Shown: one piece after another, positions 34,621 through 49,842 of the stretch | Layout of the letters: each line of letters starts with the position of its first letter | Position numbering within the stretch: position 1 is the first letter of the stretch | Assembly: GCF_040412425.1 (NCBI RefSeq) | Contig: NC_089788.1 | Location: 66,268,720 to 66,332,719 of the forward strand | Reading direction: 5' to 3' | DNA: 64,000 nt | From: Macrobrachium rosenbergii | Taxonomy: Eukaryota > Arthropoda > Malacostraca > Decapoda > Palaemonidae | Translations under genes and position numbers: made by a program | Notes under the pieces: model-generated | Told to the model about the DNA's origin: nothing | What the model saw: the letters and a program-made list of their open reading frames with translations, nothing else | Databases searched by the model: none

Positions 34621-35145
34621 AACTCTGTCGCCTCACTCGAATTTTTCGTCTCGTCTGCGAAAGAAGAAGAAGAAAAATACGAAGAGGAAATGGTGTTGGA
34701 GGCCAGGAGAAGAAAGATAAATGGCGTTGGATGCCCGAAGCAAAAGAGGAAATGGCGCTGGAGACTAGAATTTCCCTATTCACATCTGCTCTTAATTTGT
34801 GTTCTTGCTTACCCTCCGTTATCTGTTTTTGCATCTTTCCTTAGCACTGAGCTTCTCCATGTGAATAACATTTACAAATATTACCTGTTGAAAACGTACC
34901 TATCCATCATACTGTTTATTTCTCAACGAGTTCATCAGGGTTTGTTTGAATTTGACATTAAGAAGTACTTGAGAATGGCAAGTTTAAAAGCCTGTTTGAG
35001 AAACAGGTTATGCAACGTTTCAGTGTGTCAAGATTCAGAAGAAATATTCCTGGGAAAAAAGAACGACCACCGTTCGGGAGTGAAATTGGGGAAGGGAATG
35101 CCTGGAACTAGATCCTTCGCAGATGGCAAGTTTAACCAAGAATGA
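34618..35145 (+). CDS. Uncharacterised 175-codon ORF, doubtful
   Basis: The longest ATG-started ORF outside repeats in this half of the window. It begins with a Glu/Lys/Arg-rich stretch (AKEEEEKYEEEMVLEARRRK), then a hydrophobic stretch (LLLICVLAYPPLSVFASFL), then a mixed C-terminal part. The DNA under the charged part contains imperfect repeats of GGAAATGG(T/C)G(T/C)TGGA, which suggests low-complexity origin. I recognise no domain. It follows the CpG-rich block, which is the only contextual support. Confidence 0.15.
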   Translation: MNSVASLEFFVSSAKEEEEKYEEEMVLEARRRKINGVGCPKQKRKWRWRLEFPYSHLLLICVLAYPPLSVFASFLSTELLHVNNIYKYYLLKTYLSIILFISQRVHQGLFEFDIKKYLRMASLKACLRNRLCNVSVCQDSEEIFLGKKNDHRSGVKLGKGMPGTRSFADGKFNQE

Positions 35146-35459
35146 ACTGAGGGCCTCTGCCTAAAGGGAAATGGAGATTTAGGAGCAGAATGCCGGAGTA
35201 CGGGCAACGTGGCAACGAGGTACGTTTTCTTAGTCTTTCATCATCTTGTCACAAACGCCACGCCTACTAAATGATATTTTTCTAGATTGATGGGGAAAGT
35301 AATTCCGCGGGTGTTCCTTCGAAATCCGTTACTAGATGCCAAGTTCCGTGGTAACAATGTTTCTCCCTCACTCTCTCTCTCTCTCTGATATTCACACACA
35401 TACATGGATTTATATTCGTATAAATATACACATACATACATATACATATATATAAATAA

Positions 35460-35463
<4 letters not shown>

Positions 35464-35537
<74 letters not shown>
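35464..35537. repeat. (TA)n microsatellite
   Basis: About 73 bp of TA dinucleotides. Confidence 0.97.
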
Positions 35538-35543
<6 letters not shown>

Positions 35544-35691
35544 GTATATCACACTACCACATGTGAAAAAATAAGATTGGGTGTAGGTCCCGACGAGTTT
35601 CAACTTCATTTCTAAGCCAGTCTAATTTTTTCACCTGTGTTGAAGTGTGACAAACAAATCACGTGTTAGTGTGATTATAATCATATATACA

Positions 35692-35756
<65 letters not shown>

Positions 35757-35774
35757 GTAGATAGATAGATAGAC
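35692..35774. repeat. (TA)n then (GATA)n microsatellite
   Basis: About 60 bp of TA followed by a short TAGA/GATA tract. Confidence 0.95.
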
Positions 35775-38095
35775 AGATATACGTGTGTGTGGATGGGACT
35801 TTCTTACCCACCTCAGAAAGACGCATTGGGTGAATGATGCAGCACTTTGCTCAGGTTTGCTAGGTTTGTGAATCCCTTTTAACCTACCGCCCACCAGTCC
35901 ATCCAGTTTTTGATTGGTAAGGGTGTTTGCTGAAGTCTATATATAGGGCAAGGAGCTCGAATACTTAACCCTAAAGACTTACTCAGAAACTGGAAGGCTG
36001 TACGTATCTGGAGAAGCCCTCCAAAAAGTAAAAGAAAGGCGTATGATAAAAAAATACAAGTCTCTTTTGATTTCAATCCTTTCAACTGCAGTTTTCTCTG
36101 CTTCACTTCTCTCCGCTCTTTCCTTTTGCACATGGCGGATCAATTCGAAAAGTTCACGCATTAGCAACTATATCTTACAGGGATTAACAGGCGTGTCTGG
36201 GGTTTCACCTTGTACAGTTCCTAAGAGATACATATTTGAAATGCTCTTTGAGGGTCTTTCACATTCTCTTAAAAGTGTACAAAGTTTTATATAATACGAA
36301 TAATGAAGAAAGGTATTTCGGAAGACAGTAAGGCAGCGAGGACAGGGACGAAGATTTGCTAACCCTTTCATGCAATCACATCCGGGACATTGAGAGAGCA
36401 CAGAGCATCAGTGCATATCTGATTACAGAGGTGAACACTTGCCACAAGGATTTCCCAACTGAAATAATTATTGAGAATACTCATCGAAGTTTGGTTTGTC
36501 CTCTGGGGAAAGCACTTGGTATTCATTACGCGTAGATACGTCTATGTTAAGTGGGAATATGACAAAAGCACTAGCGGGTCATCATCATCTGTTATTAAGA
36601 TAAACAAATCATTATGCGACTAAGGACACTCCATTTATTATTGATTCAGCTGAGCCGTCACCGAGTGGAACCAATGAGACTGCGTTAGTTAATGAAGCAG
36701 CTGGGTCGAAAGCAAGGGAATCACCCAAAGTTCATTAACTGCGTTAACGGATTTGGCTGGAATTTATATACTGACCTGTGTCTGTTTGTTTGTTTATCTG
36801 TAGGCTACAGCAAGAAATTATTGAAGGATTTCAATTATCTTTTGAGGGCTGAACGATGAACTAAGAAGGGCCGGTTAGATTTTGAGATGGTACCGTATCC
36901 GGACGCGGATCCAAGGTGTTATTACGGCTTTCTGACCCAAGATTTCATACCATAATTAACCCCCGTTAACGAAGCTTGACGAAGGATCCGTTAGATTTAA
37001 TGTGGAATTGAAAGACTAAACAGAGTCTAGTGGGTAAAAAGTGCTTATAGCGGCTGGCTTTGGTGAGGCCAAGGGTATGCGCTCTATGAATGCTTTTTAT
37101 TCATTTCAGTATCAATAATGTCACTCAGTTACATAACTTATCAGTCAGTGAGTGGCCTTACTGGGCGAGTTTTAATTTAATTGTGACAGAAGAAACCATT
37201 TCTTCTCATCTTGCACAAATTACCGTTGCATCTGGTGGTCGGTTATAAATGTAAAAATTATTCCAAACGTAGTTTATATTTGAATGCAGATGACATTTCT
37301 AAGAAGTTATTTTTTAATTCAGACTCTATCTGAAAAGATGAAGTGTGTGTGTGTGTGCTACAGTGAACATCTCCGATAAAATAAATAAAACATAAAGAAA
37401 TTATGAATAAATTTGAGCTCATTTCATGTAATGTTTCATCCTAAACATTACTGAATTTTGCAGTTGTGGAATACCAGATATGAGAGCGTACTGCCACCCT
37501 CTCCCTCCCCTCATTTAAAAGTTGACGTTGATGAAGTTTGTCAACTACCTAACACTGAAAGTTAGCGCTTTCAAAAACCGATTGCCAGCACAAACGTGCC
37601 ACTTGAGTTTTTGAAAATAATATTGTCTGTGTAAATGACCATATTCCTAGTGCTAACTCTTGTAAACTCATGCATACAATGCTAAAACAGTATGTTACTA
37701 TTTGTACTCCAACCGCCCCCACCCTCCGCCATATTTACGAGCAAAATGCCACTACTTTTATTTGTAATTTCTATGATCAATTGGTTTGGAATAATGATCG
37801 CAACCATAACCTTTATTGTATTTATTTCATAATTGACTGTTGAACTTTATGGATTTTATGGACTATTCAGTTTTATTCCAATTTTCCTTGTTCTGCCGTA
37901 TTCTCTTCCACAAATCGTGTTGAATCTTAGTGAACTAATCAGTGGTCTTTCGGCCTTGTTTACAAAAATAAGTCAGTCTCGAGATTCAATGTTACTATGC
38001 TCGAATGCATTCACCCGATATTCTCCAAGAGATGCAGAATAAGAAATGAAGACTGAACTACGGAAATTAAATCATGCTTCAGAAAAGTACATACA
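35775..38095. other. Gene-free stretch
   Basis: Mixed-composition sequence with no recognised gene or repeat family. Short ORFs at 35879-36401 on both strands overlap each other and resemble nothing known to me. Confidence 0.35.
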
Positions 38096-38535
38096 TACAT
38101 ATATATATAAATATATATATGTATATATACATATATATACGTGTGTGTATGTATGTGTGTTTGCGTGCGTATGTATGTATATACGTAAGAGTATGAAGAC
38201 AACAAGACTACGGTTCCGGGCCTTGGGTTCCTCCTTAGAGGGGAGATAAAACAAAAGTACCGAAATATAGACTAAGAACGTAAGTCCGAGAACAAATAAA
38301 AATCCCACACCAAAAACGCCTCAAGTAAGTACAGGGAAACGACAGACTCCTCCTCCATCAAGGCACAGATGTCGCCATCACCCGAGTTTCTGTTAAAACT
38401 GTGGCAGCCCGGGCTAACCTTGCACTGCCAGTTCCGAAGACCATGGATTCAAATAAAGGAGTGCAAGGTATGACGGCTACACAATTCTGAATTTTGGAAT
38501 TGAGGAGCAACAGATCGACAGACAGACACACACAC

Positions 38536-38536
<1 letters not shown>

Positions 38537-38616
<80 letters not shown>
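38537..38616. repeat. (TA)n microsatellite, left flank of foldback element
   Basis: About 79 bp of TA, abutting the tail end of the inverted element at 38641. Confidence 0.97.
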
Positions 38617-38628
<12 letters not shown>

Positions 38629-38640
38629 GTGTGTGTGTGT

Positions 38641-39017
38641 AAGCATTAAGCTACAAACGTCCTTTAATATCCAATTCACTCTACCTAGGAAATAATATGT
38701 TTTCATATATGTTACCCGAAGGGAATCTTTTTTAGTTGATAATAAGTTCGTCGTCTCGTGGGCTCGAACCATGGAAGAACATGAACTCTAGACTACAGTG
38801 ACGCCTTAAACAACACGAATGCGCGTCACTGTCGTCCTGAGTTCCTGCTCTTCCGTGGTTCGAGCCCACGAGACGACGAACTTATTATCAACTAAAAAAA
38901 TTCCCCTTCGGATAATATATATTAAAATATGTTATTTCGAGGTAGAGCGAATTGGATTAAAGGATGTTTGTAGATTAATGCTGTACATGAATCACGGTGA
39001 TGTGATATAATTCATTC

Positions 39018-39018
<1 letters not shown>
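38641..39018. mobile_element. tRNA-headed element, head-to-head inverted dimer with (TA)n flanks
   Basis: The left arm (38641-38805) is the reverse complement of the right arm (about 38826-38985). Each arm reads, head to tail: a tRNA-Leu/Ser-like head (TTTAAGGCGTCACTG; B-box GGTTCGAGCCC at 38860-38870, and its inverted copy GGGCTCGAACC at about 38760-38770), then CGAGACGACGAACTTATTAT, TTAGTTGATAATAAG-type sequence, then the tail AATTGGAT(A)TTAAAGGA...TTAATGCT. Tails point outward and end in (TA)n on both sides. Members of the same family occur at 43861, 44620 and 46084. Confidence 0.75.

Positions 39019-39080
<62 letters not shown>
39019..39080. repeat. (TA)n microsatellite, right flank of foldback element
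   Basis: About 60 bp of TA. Confidence 0.97.
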
Positions 39081-41596
<2,516 letters not shown>

Positions 41597-41598
41597 GC

Positions 41599-41660
<62 letters not shown>

Positions 41661-41661
41661 A
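41597..41661. repeat. (AGT)n microsatellite
   Basis: About 65 bp of AGT/GTA trinucleotides preceded by GCAGCAGCGGCAG. The serine, threonine or tyrosine runs in ORFs here are artefacts. Confidence 0.97.
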
Positions 41662-43083
41662 AATAGACGGGATTTGCCTTTGAAACGGCTTCAGTAGTTT
41701 GATTGTAGCTTGCGCATCCCTTTCCTGGTAAGAGAGTACAATAGACCTTTGTAACGGCTCCATTCTCCAAAACACGGGTGACGAAACCCTTGCAGTATTA
41801 AAGCTGTGTAAGGGAGGCTCACCGCAACTCCTATCATTTGCACGCAAGGATGCGTATCACAGGACCTCGTTATGCCTAGAGATAACACCGTTGCATAGAC
41901 AATTCGTCAATCAGGCCCTTAAGGCAAGGGAACAGGTCAGAGGATTCACCAACACGCTCGTGACGCAGAAATCCTTAATGATGCTAAAGCGCTGTGCAGT
42001 TCACTGTCCTTACTGATTTAACATGGATGACATTTAATTCACTTTATTAACTAACAAAAGACAACTGTACGGAAAAATATATAAGTAAATTAAATATGGC
42101 TTGTAAAAATCAAGAACTTTTTAAAATTTTAGCGTCATCCCGTAATCGTATTGGGAAATAAATAAGCTTATTCAAGACAGGGCTGGAGGAGATTAAAAAT
42201 GTGAAATAGGGAAAAGGACAGAAGACTTATCCAGAGAGAGTACTGTACACAAGTTCTCCCCTAAACAACGAACAGATAGTGCGGATAATCACCAATCTCT
42301 GATGAGCAATTCTTTCTCAAAGAGTAAATAAAAGAAAATAACAGAGAAGAAAAAGAAAAAGAGGCCCCTCTTGAAGGAAAAAATGAGAGAGAGAAACAAT
42401 AGAGAGTGAGTGTGTGAGAGAGAGAGAGTGCCCAAACTGCAGCAGGTTCCCGTACGCCGAGCGGTTAAACCTGAAATTCATCATTATGTATCGAGATGAA
42501 GTATACCATCGGTAATCCAATTATGATCACATTGATAATACATAACGACGAACAATGATTGCACTTCGTGGATGCGCTCCCTCACTGTTGTGGTCCGACG
42601 GGGGGGGGGGGGGGGTGGAATCCAAATGCAGTTGTTTGTGGGAATACAAGGATGGGGAATCCAATCTATTAATCTCCTTTCCATGGATGCTGTCATAGAC
42701 CTGCATTGTCTACCCCCAGTGGTTTAATCAAGTTTCCGATGCATTGCTTTTCAAGGGCCTTACTCCCCCCCAAGCATCCCTCTCTCTCTACCAACCCCCT
42801 CCCCTCCCCTCCATGAAATCGAGATCTTTCTAATACGCCTATGCTTTTTTTTTTTTTGATAATCTGAAATCTACTCACGTTGAGGATTGATGCTTGAATG
42901 AAGGCAGGAAACTCCGACTATCTTATTTTAATGAGATCGCAAGATGATTATCTTGAGGAAAGCTTAATTATGACAAAATGAATTAATTAAGGATACTATT
43001 AATAACAAAGAGTCTTTCTGAAGTCACGTCATATAATGAGATAAAGGGAAAAACACAAATTATATCATTAATGTGGCATAGAT
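41662..43083. other. Gene-free stretch
   Basis: No recognised gene. It includes a 15-base G run at about 42600-42614 and GA-rich patches near 42385-42430. Confidence 0.4.
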
Positions 43084-43690
43084 CCCCGTAGGGTGGTAAT
43101 GCCGTCAGTGCACCTCACGCTGTGCACTGTAGGAGTTTCTGAAGGTTCTATAGTTCCTCGTTGGGCGAGCGGGTTCCGTTCTCAGCTAGCACTCTGCTGG
43201 CCGCGAGTTCGAATCTCCGGCCGGCCAATGAAGAATAAGAGGAATTTATTTTTGGTGATAGAAATTCATTTCTCGCTATAATGTGGTTCGGATTCCACAG
43301 TAAGCTGTAGGTCCCTATGCTAGGTAACCAACTGGTTCTTAGCCACGTAAAATAAATCTAACTCTTCGGGCCAGCCCTAGGAGAGCTGTTGAACGGCTCA
43401 GTGGTCTGGTTAAACTAAGATATACTTAATTTTTCTTAAGGTTCTTTGCAGCGTCCCTTCGGCCCTTAGCTGCAGCCCCTTCCATTCATTTTATTGTCCC
43501 TCCGTTCATAGCCCCTTTTTTCCATCTTACTTTCCACCCTCTCCTAACAACTGTTACGCAGTGCAAATGCGAAGTTTTCCTCCTGTTACGCCTTTCAAAC
43601 CTATTTACTTTCAATTTAATTTTAATCCCTGAACACCTCATAGGTCCAAGCGGTAGTCCTTTGGCCTACATTTTAAATTCCATTCTATGG
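43084..43690 (+). mobile_element. Repeat family B copy, interrupted by SINE A
   Basis: Bases 43084-43149 and 43446-43690 together match the uninterrupted copy at 58787-59120 (which is inverted). Shared blocks are CCCCGTAGGG, GCCGTCAGTGCACCTC, GTGCACTGTAGG, GTTCTTTGCAG, ACCTCATAGGTCC and TTTGGCCTA. It ends in a TTTAAATTCCATTC-type tail. It behaves like a non-autonomous retroelement. The SINE at 43150-43437 sits inside it, so B is the older insertion. Confidence 0.8.
43150..43437 (+). mobile_element. SINE family A, second copy, nested in repeat B
   Basis: Same head, body and tail as 20727-21009, with B-box GTTCGAATC at 43207-43215 and the same CAGTGGTCTGGTTAAACTAA end. An 8-bp direct repeat AAGGTTCT lies at 43142-43149 and 43438-43445. 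Removing the SINE and one copy restores the sequence of repeat B as seen near 59.05 kb. Confidence 0.88.
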
Positions 43691-43723
43691 TGACACAGAT
43701 TTAAAGTTTTATGAAGCAAAGAC

Positions 43724-44100
<377 letters not shown>

Positions 44101-44187
<87 letters not shown>
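44101..44187. repeat. (TA)n microsatellite, right flank of tRNA-headed element
   Basis: About 86 bp of TA. Confidence 0.97.
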
Positions 44188-44189
<2 letters not shown>

Positions 44190-44516
44190 AAGAGACGATG
44201 AAATGTAGACATTTCAGCGTACACTGAAACAATGCGCTTTTAAGAAGAAACATTTTACTCGTTTTTTTTTCGTTTCTTTTATCTTGAAAAGAGTTCAGAG
44301 TTCTCTTAGGATAAGAGAAATTTTTGTTTTGCTTCTCCCAAGAGGAATCTAGTTTTTCAAGCATAATTTCTTTCTCCCCAAAATCCACTAATCCAGATAG
44401 TCAACTACCCCGGTAGCTCTCCAACACATAATGTTGTTTCATGTATTAATCTCTCTCTCTGTCTCTCTCACACATATATGTATACATAAATAAATATATA
44501 TATACACATTATATAA

Positions 44517-44981
<465 letters not shown>

Positions 44982-45042
<61 letters not shown>

Positions 45043-45058
45043 CATACATACAGTATAT
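44982..45058. repeat. (TA)n microsatellite, right flank of 44.6-kb palindrome
   Basis: About 56 bp of TA followed by a CATA tract. Confidence 0.97.
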
Positions 45059-46024
<966 letters not shown>

Positions 46025-46083
46025 CAGTTACATAGAGATGATAGCTAGTTGTTACTTATACAATCCTGACTTTTACTACTCAC

Positions 46084-46265
46084 AAGTATGAAGGCACAAA
46101 TATCCCTTAATTTAATAAAGAATTCACTTAACTTATGGAATAACTTACACCAAGAAAGGATTAAATATGATATAAGTACACCAGCCCAGGCCAGGGTTCC
46201 AACATATGCCTTTTGAGTTGGATACAGAGGCAAAGGGATTTATCCGTTCGACTACGAAGAGAGAT
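46084..46265 (-). mobile_element. Diverged tRNA-headed element with related tail
   Basis: Left part AAGTATGAAGGCACAAATAT then CCCTTAATTTAATAAAGAATTCACT aligns by eye with the AAGCATTAAGCTACAAATGT / CCTTTAATATCCAATTCACT tail of the other members. At the right end the minus strand reads TCTTCGTAGTCGAACGGATA (A-box-like) and later GTTGGAACCCTGG (degenerate B-box). This is a third type of tRNA-like head joined to the same kind of tail. One side abuts (TA)n at a distance of about 70 bases; no right-hand (TA)n is seen. Confidence 0.5.
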
Positions 46266-46329
46266 CTCTTTTGATAGAGCACCAAGGTACCAAAGAAGAG
46301 GTGGGTCGAGCATAGAAGGCAATATAAGC

Positions 46330-46620
46330 GCTAGTAAAGTTGTGGAAAGGAAGAGGATATTCTACGAGACCGATGGAAGCTGTTCAGGTGAAACAGGCGT
46401 TCGAGAGGTGGGCGAGTGGCAGGAACGATGACATGGTAAATATCTATCATGGGTGGACAAATGGATAGAAGCCTTCTGGTGGCAGTCCGCTCATGTGGAG
46501 AGAATGAAGAGGCTTGGTTTGTTTAACTTGAGGTTGTATAATTCGAGGCCTAGGAGGAAAGAGGAGGGCGACAATAAGATGTGGGGTCTATCCTTAGTTC
46601 AGCAGTGAAAGCATTAATGT
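46330..46620 (+). pseudogene. Possible non-LTR reverse transcriptase C-terminal relic
   Basis: The plus strand gives V-E-R-M-K-R-L followed by L-Y-N-S-R-P-R-R-K, like the H-V-E-R-M-K-E-E-R-...-S-R-G-R-G-R-P region near the end of many non-LTR RT proteins. Upstream V-K-Q-A-F-E-R-W pieces are less certain. Stops and frame changes are frequent. Confidence 0.3.
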
Positions 46621-46762
46621 GGCAGTGACTACTAACTTGTTTTTGTCTGAAACCTTCCTTCTAATAATAAAATAATATTCATTGTAAGGAAGATGTCATT
46701 AAGAATAAGATTCCAAATGTTTTCTTTATAGGCACTTAACAAAGTCTAGCGTCATCCAAGTA

Positions 46763-48144
46763 CCGGGTGTTTCAAAATTAGAGCCCCCACCCTCCACAGA
46801 ACAAATGGAAAGTTATGAAGTTTTCTGCTATAGCCTATCTCCAAGTACATTATTTTAAGTTTCTATTAAGCTATTTTTCAGTTTATATTTCTTGTATTTT
46901 TAGACTGAGTGACGGAGTTAGATACAGCCATGGCTAACAACTTGGAGGAAATCAGATGGATTGACCGAATCCGGGCTATAACCTTCAGAGAGACCAGGGA
47001 TGCTGGTGCATCCTTCATTTCACATTCCTGGATAGCTAAATACATTAAAAGAGATGAATCCTTTGTTAAAAGAAACTGGAACAAAAATCCATATGACTGT
47101 CATCGCAAAAAGAGTGAGAATCTTGGAAGGCCTGAAGTCCTTTCTCAGGAGTCAAAAGACATCACAGCTGAGGCAGTGGGTAGACCAAGAATGTCTTTAC
47201 ATAAATTGGCGCTTGAACTAGAAACAAAAAGGGGAAAGAAGATAAGTTATAGTGCTGTATATCATGAGTTGAAAAAATCTGGTATCAGGCCATTTCATGT
47301 TATCAGCAAGCCCAACATCACTCAGCAACAGAGAGAAGACTGTGTATGATTTTGTGGTTCATTTCTTAAAGATTGGGATGAAGCTGACTTTCTCCATGTT
47401 GCCGCATCAGATGAATTCTTCATTTGCACATTCAGGAAGTCAAATCATAAAAATGACATCATTTGGGCTGCAAAGTTGGATGATATTAGCGATGATGTGC
47501 ACTATCGCTAAGTTGTGAAATTTCCTGAATGATTGGGAATTTTTCTCTGTTTCACAGCCAAACGGTTAATGTGGATCATCAAAGAAAAAGGACAGTCATG
47601 GAATGGTGAATACTTCAGAGAAACTGTGCTTACTGGTGCAGTATTTCCTTTCCTCAAAGATCCTGAACATGTATTATCTGTTGAAGAAGTCACATTTTTG
47701 CATGATAAGGCACCATGTTTCAAGGCTCTTCAGACACAGGAGCTGCTTCGAAACAGTGGTATTGATTTCTTCTCGTTAAGTAAATTTCCAGATAGCTCCC
47801 CTGACCTTAATGTGTGTGAAAACATTGGTAGTATCTTAAAGGATCTTGTTGAAGCGTACAAAGTGAACTATGATGGTATACCAAGTCTTGACGACCTGCG
47901 AAGAGAGGTGACCGAAGTGCTCAGGGAAATGGAGTTTGAGTCTCAGCTTTTTTGCAATTTGCTGAAATCATACCCCTCAAGAATGCAGGCTGTGGTACAG
48001 GCAGATGGAGGCCACACAAAATATTAAATACTCAGAGAGAAACTTAAATAAATACCTGTTCTGAATTACTTTTGTTTTTGTCCATATCAATTTTAGTTTA
48101 TGCTGTAGAGGGGGGGGGGGAGGCTCTAATTTCGAAACACCCTG
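46763..48144 (+). mobile_element. Tc1/mariner-superfamily DNA transposon (DD37E type), 1.38 kb
   Basis: Bounded by TA dinucleotides (46761-46762 and 48145-48146), the expected target duplication. Terminal inverted repeats are CCGGGTGTTTCAAAATTAGA at the left and, reading inward from the right end, CAGGGTGTTTCGAAATTAGA, followed by GCC and a C-rich or G-rich run. It carries one transposase-derived region. Ends are about 90% matched, so the insertion is not very old. Confidence 0.92.
46909..48027 (+). pseudogene. Tc1/mariner-type DDE transposase, disabled
   Basis: The N-terminal part (46930-47349) is a helix-turn-helix DNA-binding region, with IRAITFRETRDAGASFI, an alpha-helical linker with GRP near 47128, and GRPRMSLHKLALEL. 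The catalytic part has the first Asp in AASDEFFI (Asp at 47410-47412), the second in LHDKAPCF (47704-47706) and the third residue Glu in SPDLNVCENI (47818-47820). That gives 37 residues between the second and third, i.e. DD37E. The frame changes near 47345, and in-frame stops lie at about 47509 and 47533, so it cannot make a full transposase. The C terminus ends at TAA 48025-48027. Confidence 0.88.
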
Positions 48145-48502
48145 TAGTTACTTCAAGAATCCTAGTTTTTTATTTATCTGTTGTGTTACGGGTGCTGATG
48201 TGAAACAGTAAGAAATGTGCTGAGGGTGAGATTAACACCAAATAAAAAGTATGCTGAAAGGGAGATTAAGTAAGTTGAAGTGCAGATTAATACAAAAAAG
48301 GTGTTAAAGGTGAGATAAAAAATACTTATATGCAGAGCGTAAGATTTCTTCCAGATTAAAATTATGCTGAAGCTACGACTAAGTTTAAAAAAATATATAA
48401 AATTCTTATCCTAAAATGCACTTTGCAGATAAAACTAATTTAAGAAAGTTTGATGGTAAGACTAATGCAAAAACAAGGATGTATTGAAGATGGAACTAAT
48501 AT
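48145..48502. other. Gene-free stretch
   Basis: AT-rich, with several imperfect copies of a GCTGAAGGTGAGATTAA-like phrase (48210-48330), which hints at a short decayed tandem repeat. No gene recognised. Confidence 0.4.
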
Positions 48503-48873
48503 AACAAATAAAAAATGCACTGAAGTTTCTTCAGTGCAATCGAGTTTTCTGTACAGCGTTTACTGCTGTATGAAACTCTCAGCCACGGCCCATGAAACTC
48601 TCAGCAGCGGTCCCCTAAAACTTTCGGCCACGGACCGGTGGTAACCTGTGTTTTTCAGACGCGCGATCATGACTAACTTTAACCTTATGTAAAATAAAAA
48701 CTACTGAGGATAGAGGGCTGCAATTTGGTATGTTTGATGATTGGAGGATGGGTGATCAACATACCAATTTGTAGCCCCCTAGCCTCAGCAGTTTTTAAGA
48801 TCTGAGGGCGGACAGAAAAATTGCGGACGGACAGACAAATAGCCATCTCAATAGCTTTCTTTTACAGAAAACC
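48503..48873 (-). repeat. Repeat family C, copy 1 (inverted relative to copy 2)
   Basis: The minus strand matches 51708-52022. Shared blocks are GGCTATTTGTCTGTCCGTCC, CCGCCCTCAGATCTTAAAAA, GAGGCTAGGGGGC-type, ACATACCAAATT, CATGATCG, GTACAGAAAACTCGATTGC and GAAGAAACTTC. The centre is itself a palindrome (AAACTGCTGAGGCTAG...CTATCCTCAGTAGTTTTTA), so the family has foldback character. I recall similar repeats in decapod genomes; no coding capacity. Confidence 0.8.
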
Positions 48874-49544
48874 AAAAAGACAGTGTTGGAGGTAAGGCTA
48901 AAATGCGTTGAACAAAGCCTACAACAGTCTTCGGTGTTGGAGATGAAACCAGCATAAAATGTGAACGCATCTTTTGTGCGTGAAAGCCTCCCAGACAAGG
49001 CTGTCTCAGGAACAAAATGGAAGTGCCAGAAATGATGATTTGTAATTTGGATTCCGTAAGGCTTTGAAGGTTGGGGGAAGAATATTTTTTCGGGATAATA
49101 CTCTCATTCTCACTCTAACGCCTTTGCATAAACATCAGTAACTTTCTCTCTCTCTCTCTCTCTTTTACAAGCAAAAAATAAACACTCTCATACACAATCG
49201 AACTTTCTCTCCTCTCTTTCTCTTACATATTCTATTTCTGTCTCGCGCGCGCGCGTGCGCCACAAAAATTAAGCAAAGGATCATGATTTCAAGACCATCT
49301 CGAAGTTCATTGTCCATTAACCCAAAACCAAAGGCGCAAGACATATGACGGATTTTCAAGCCTAGTAATTTATTATTATTATCATAGTATTATTATTATT
49401 ATTGTTATTATTATCATTATTATTATTATTCCGTCACTGTAAGATGTATGGAGATCATTCTAGCTGTGTTGTGGAGACCAGAAGTGGTTTTTATCATTAT
49501 CATTAACAAATGGGAAATGCAATAGAAATTTCAAAGTTGCGATT

Positions 49545-49548
<4 letters not shown>
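48874..49548. other. Gene-free stretch with short CT and AAT tracts
   Basis: Contains (TC)n at 49143-49163, (GC)n at 49243-49253 and imperfect (ATT)n at 49370-49430. No gene recognised. Confidence 0.5.

Positions 49549-49594
<46 letters not shown>
49549..49594. repeat. (GA)n microsatellite
   Basis: About 45 bp of GA. Confidence 0.97.
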
Positions 49595-49596
<2 letters not shown>

Positions 49597-49611
49597 AAAG
49601 GGCTATGTATA

Positions 49612-49840
<229 letters not shown>

Positions 49841-49842
<2 letters not shown>

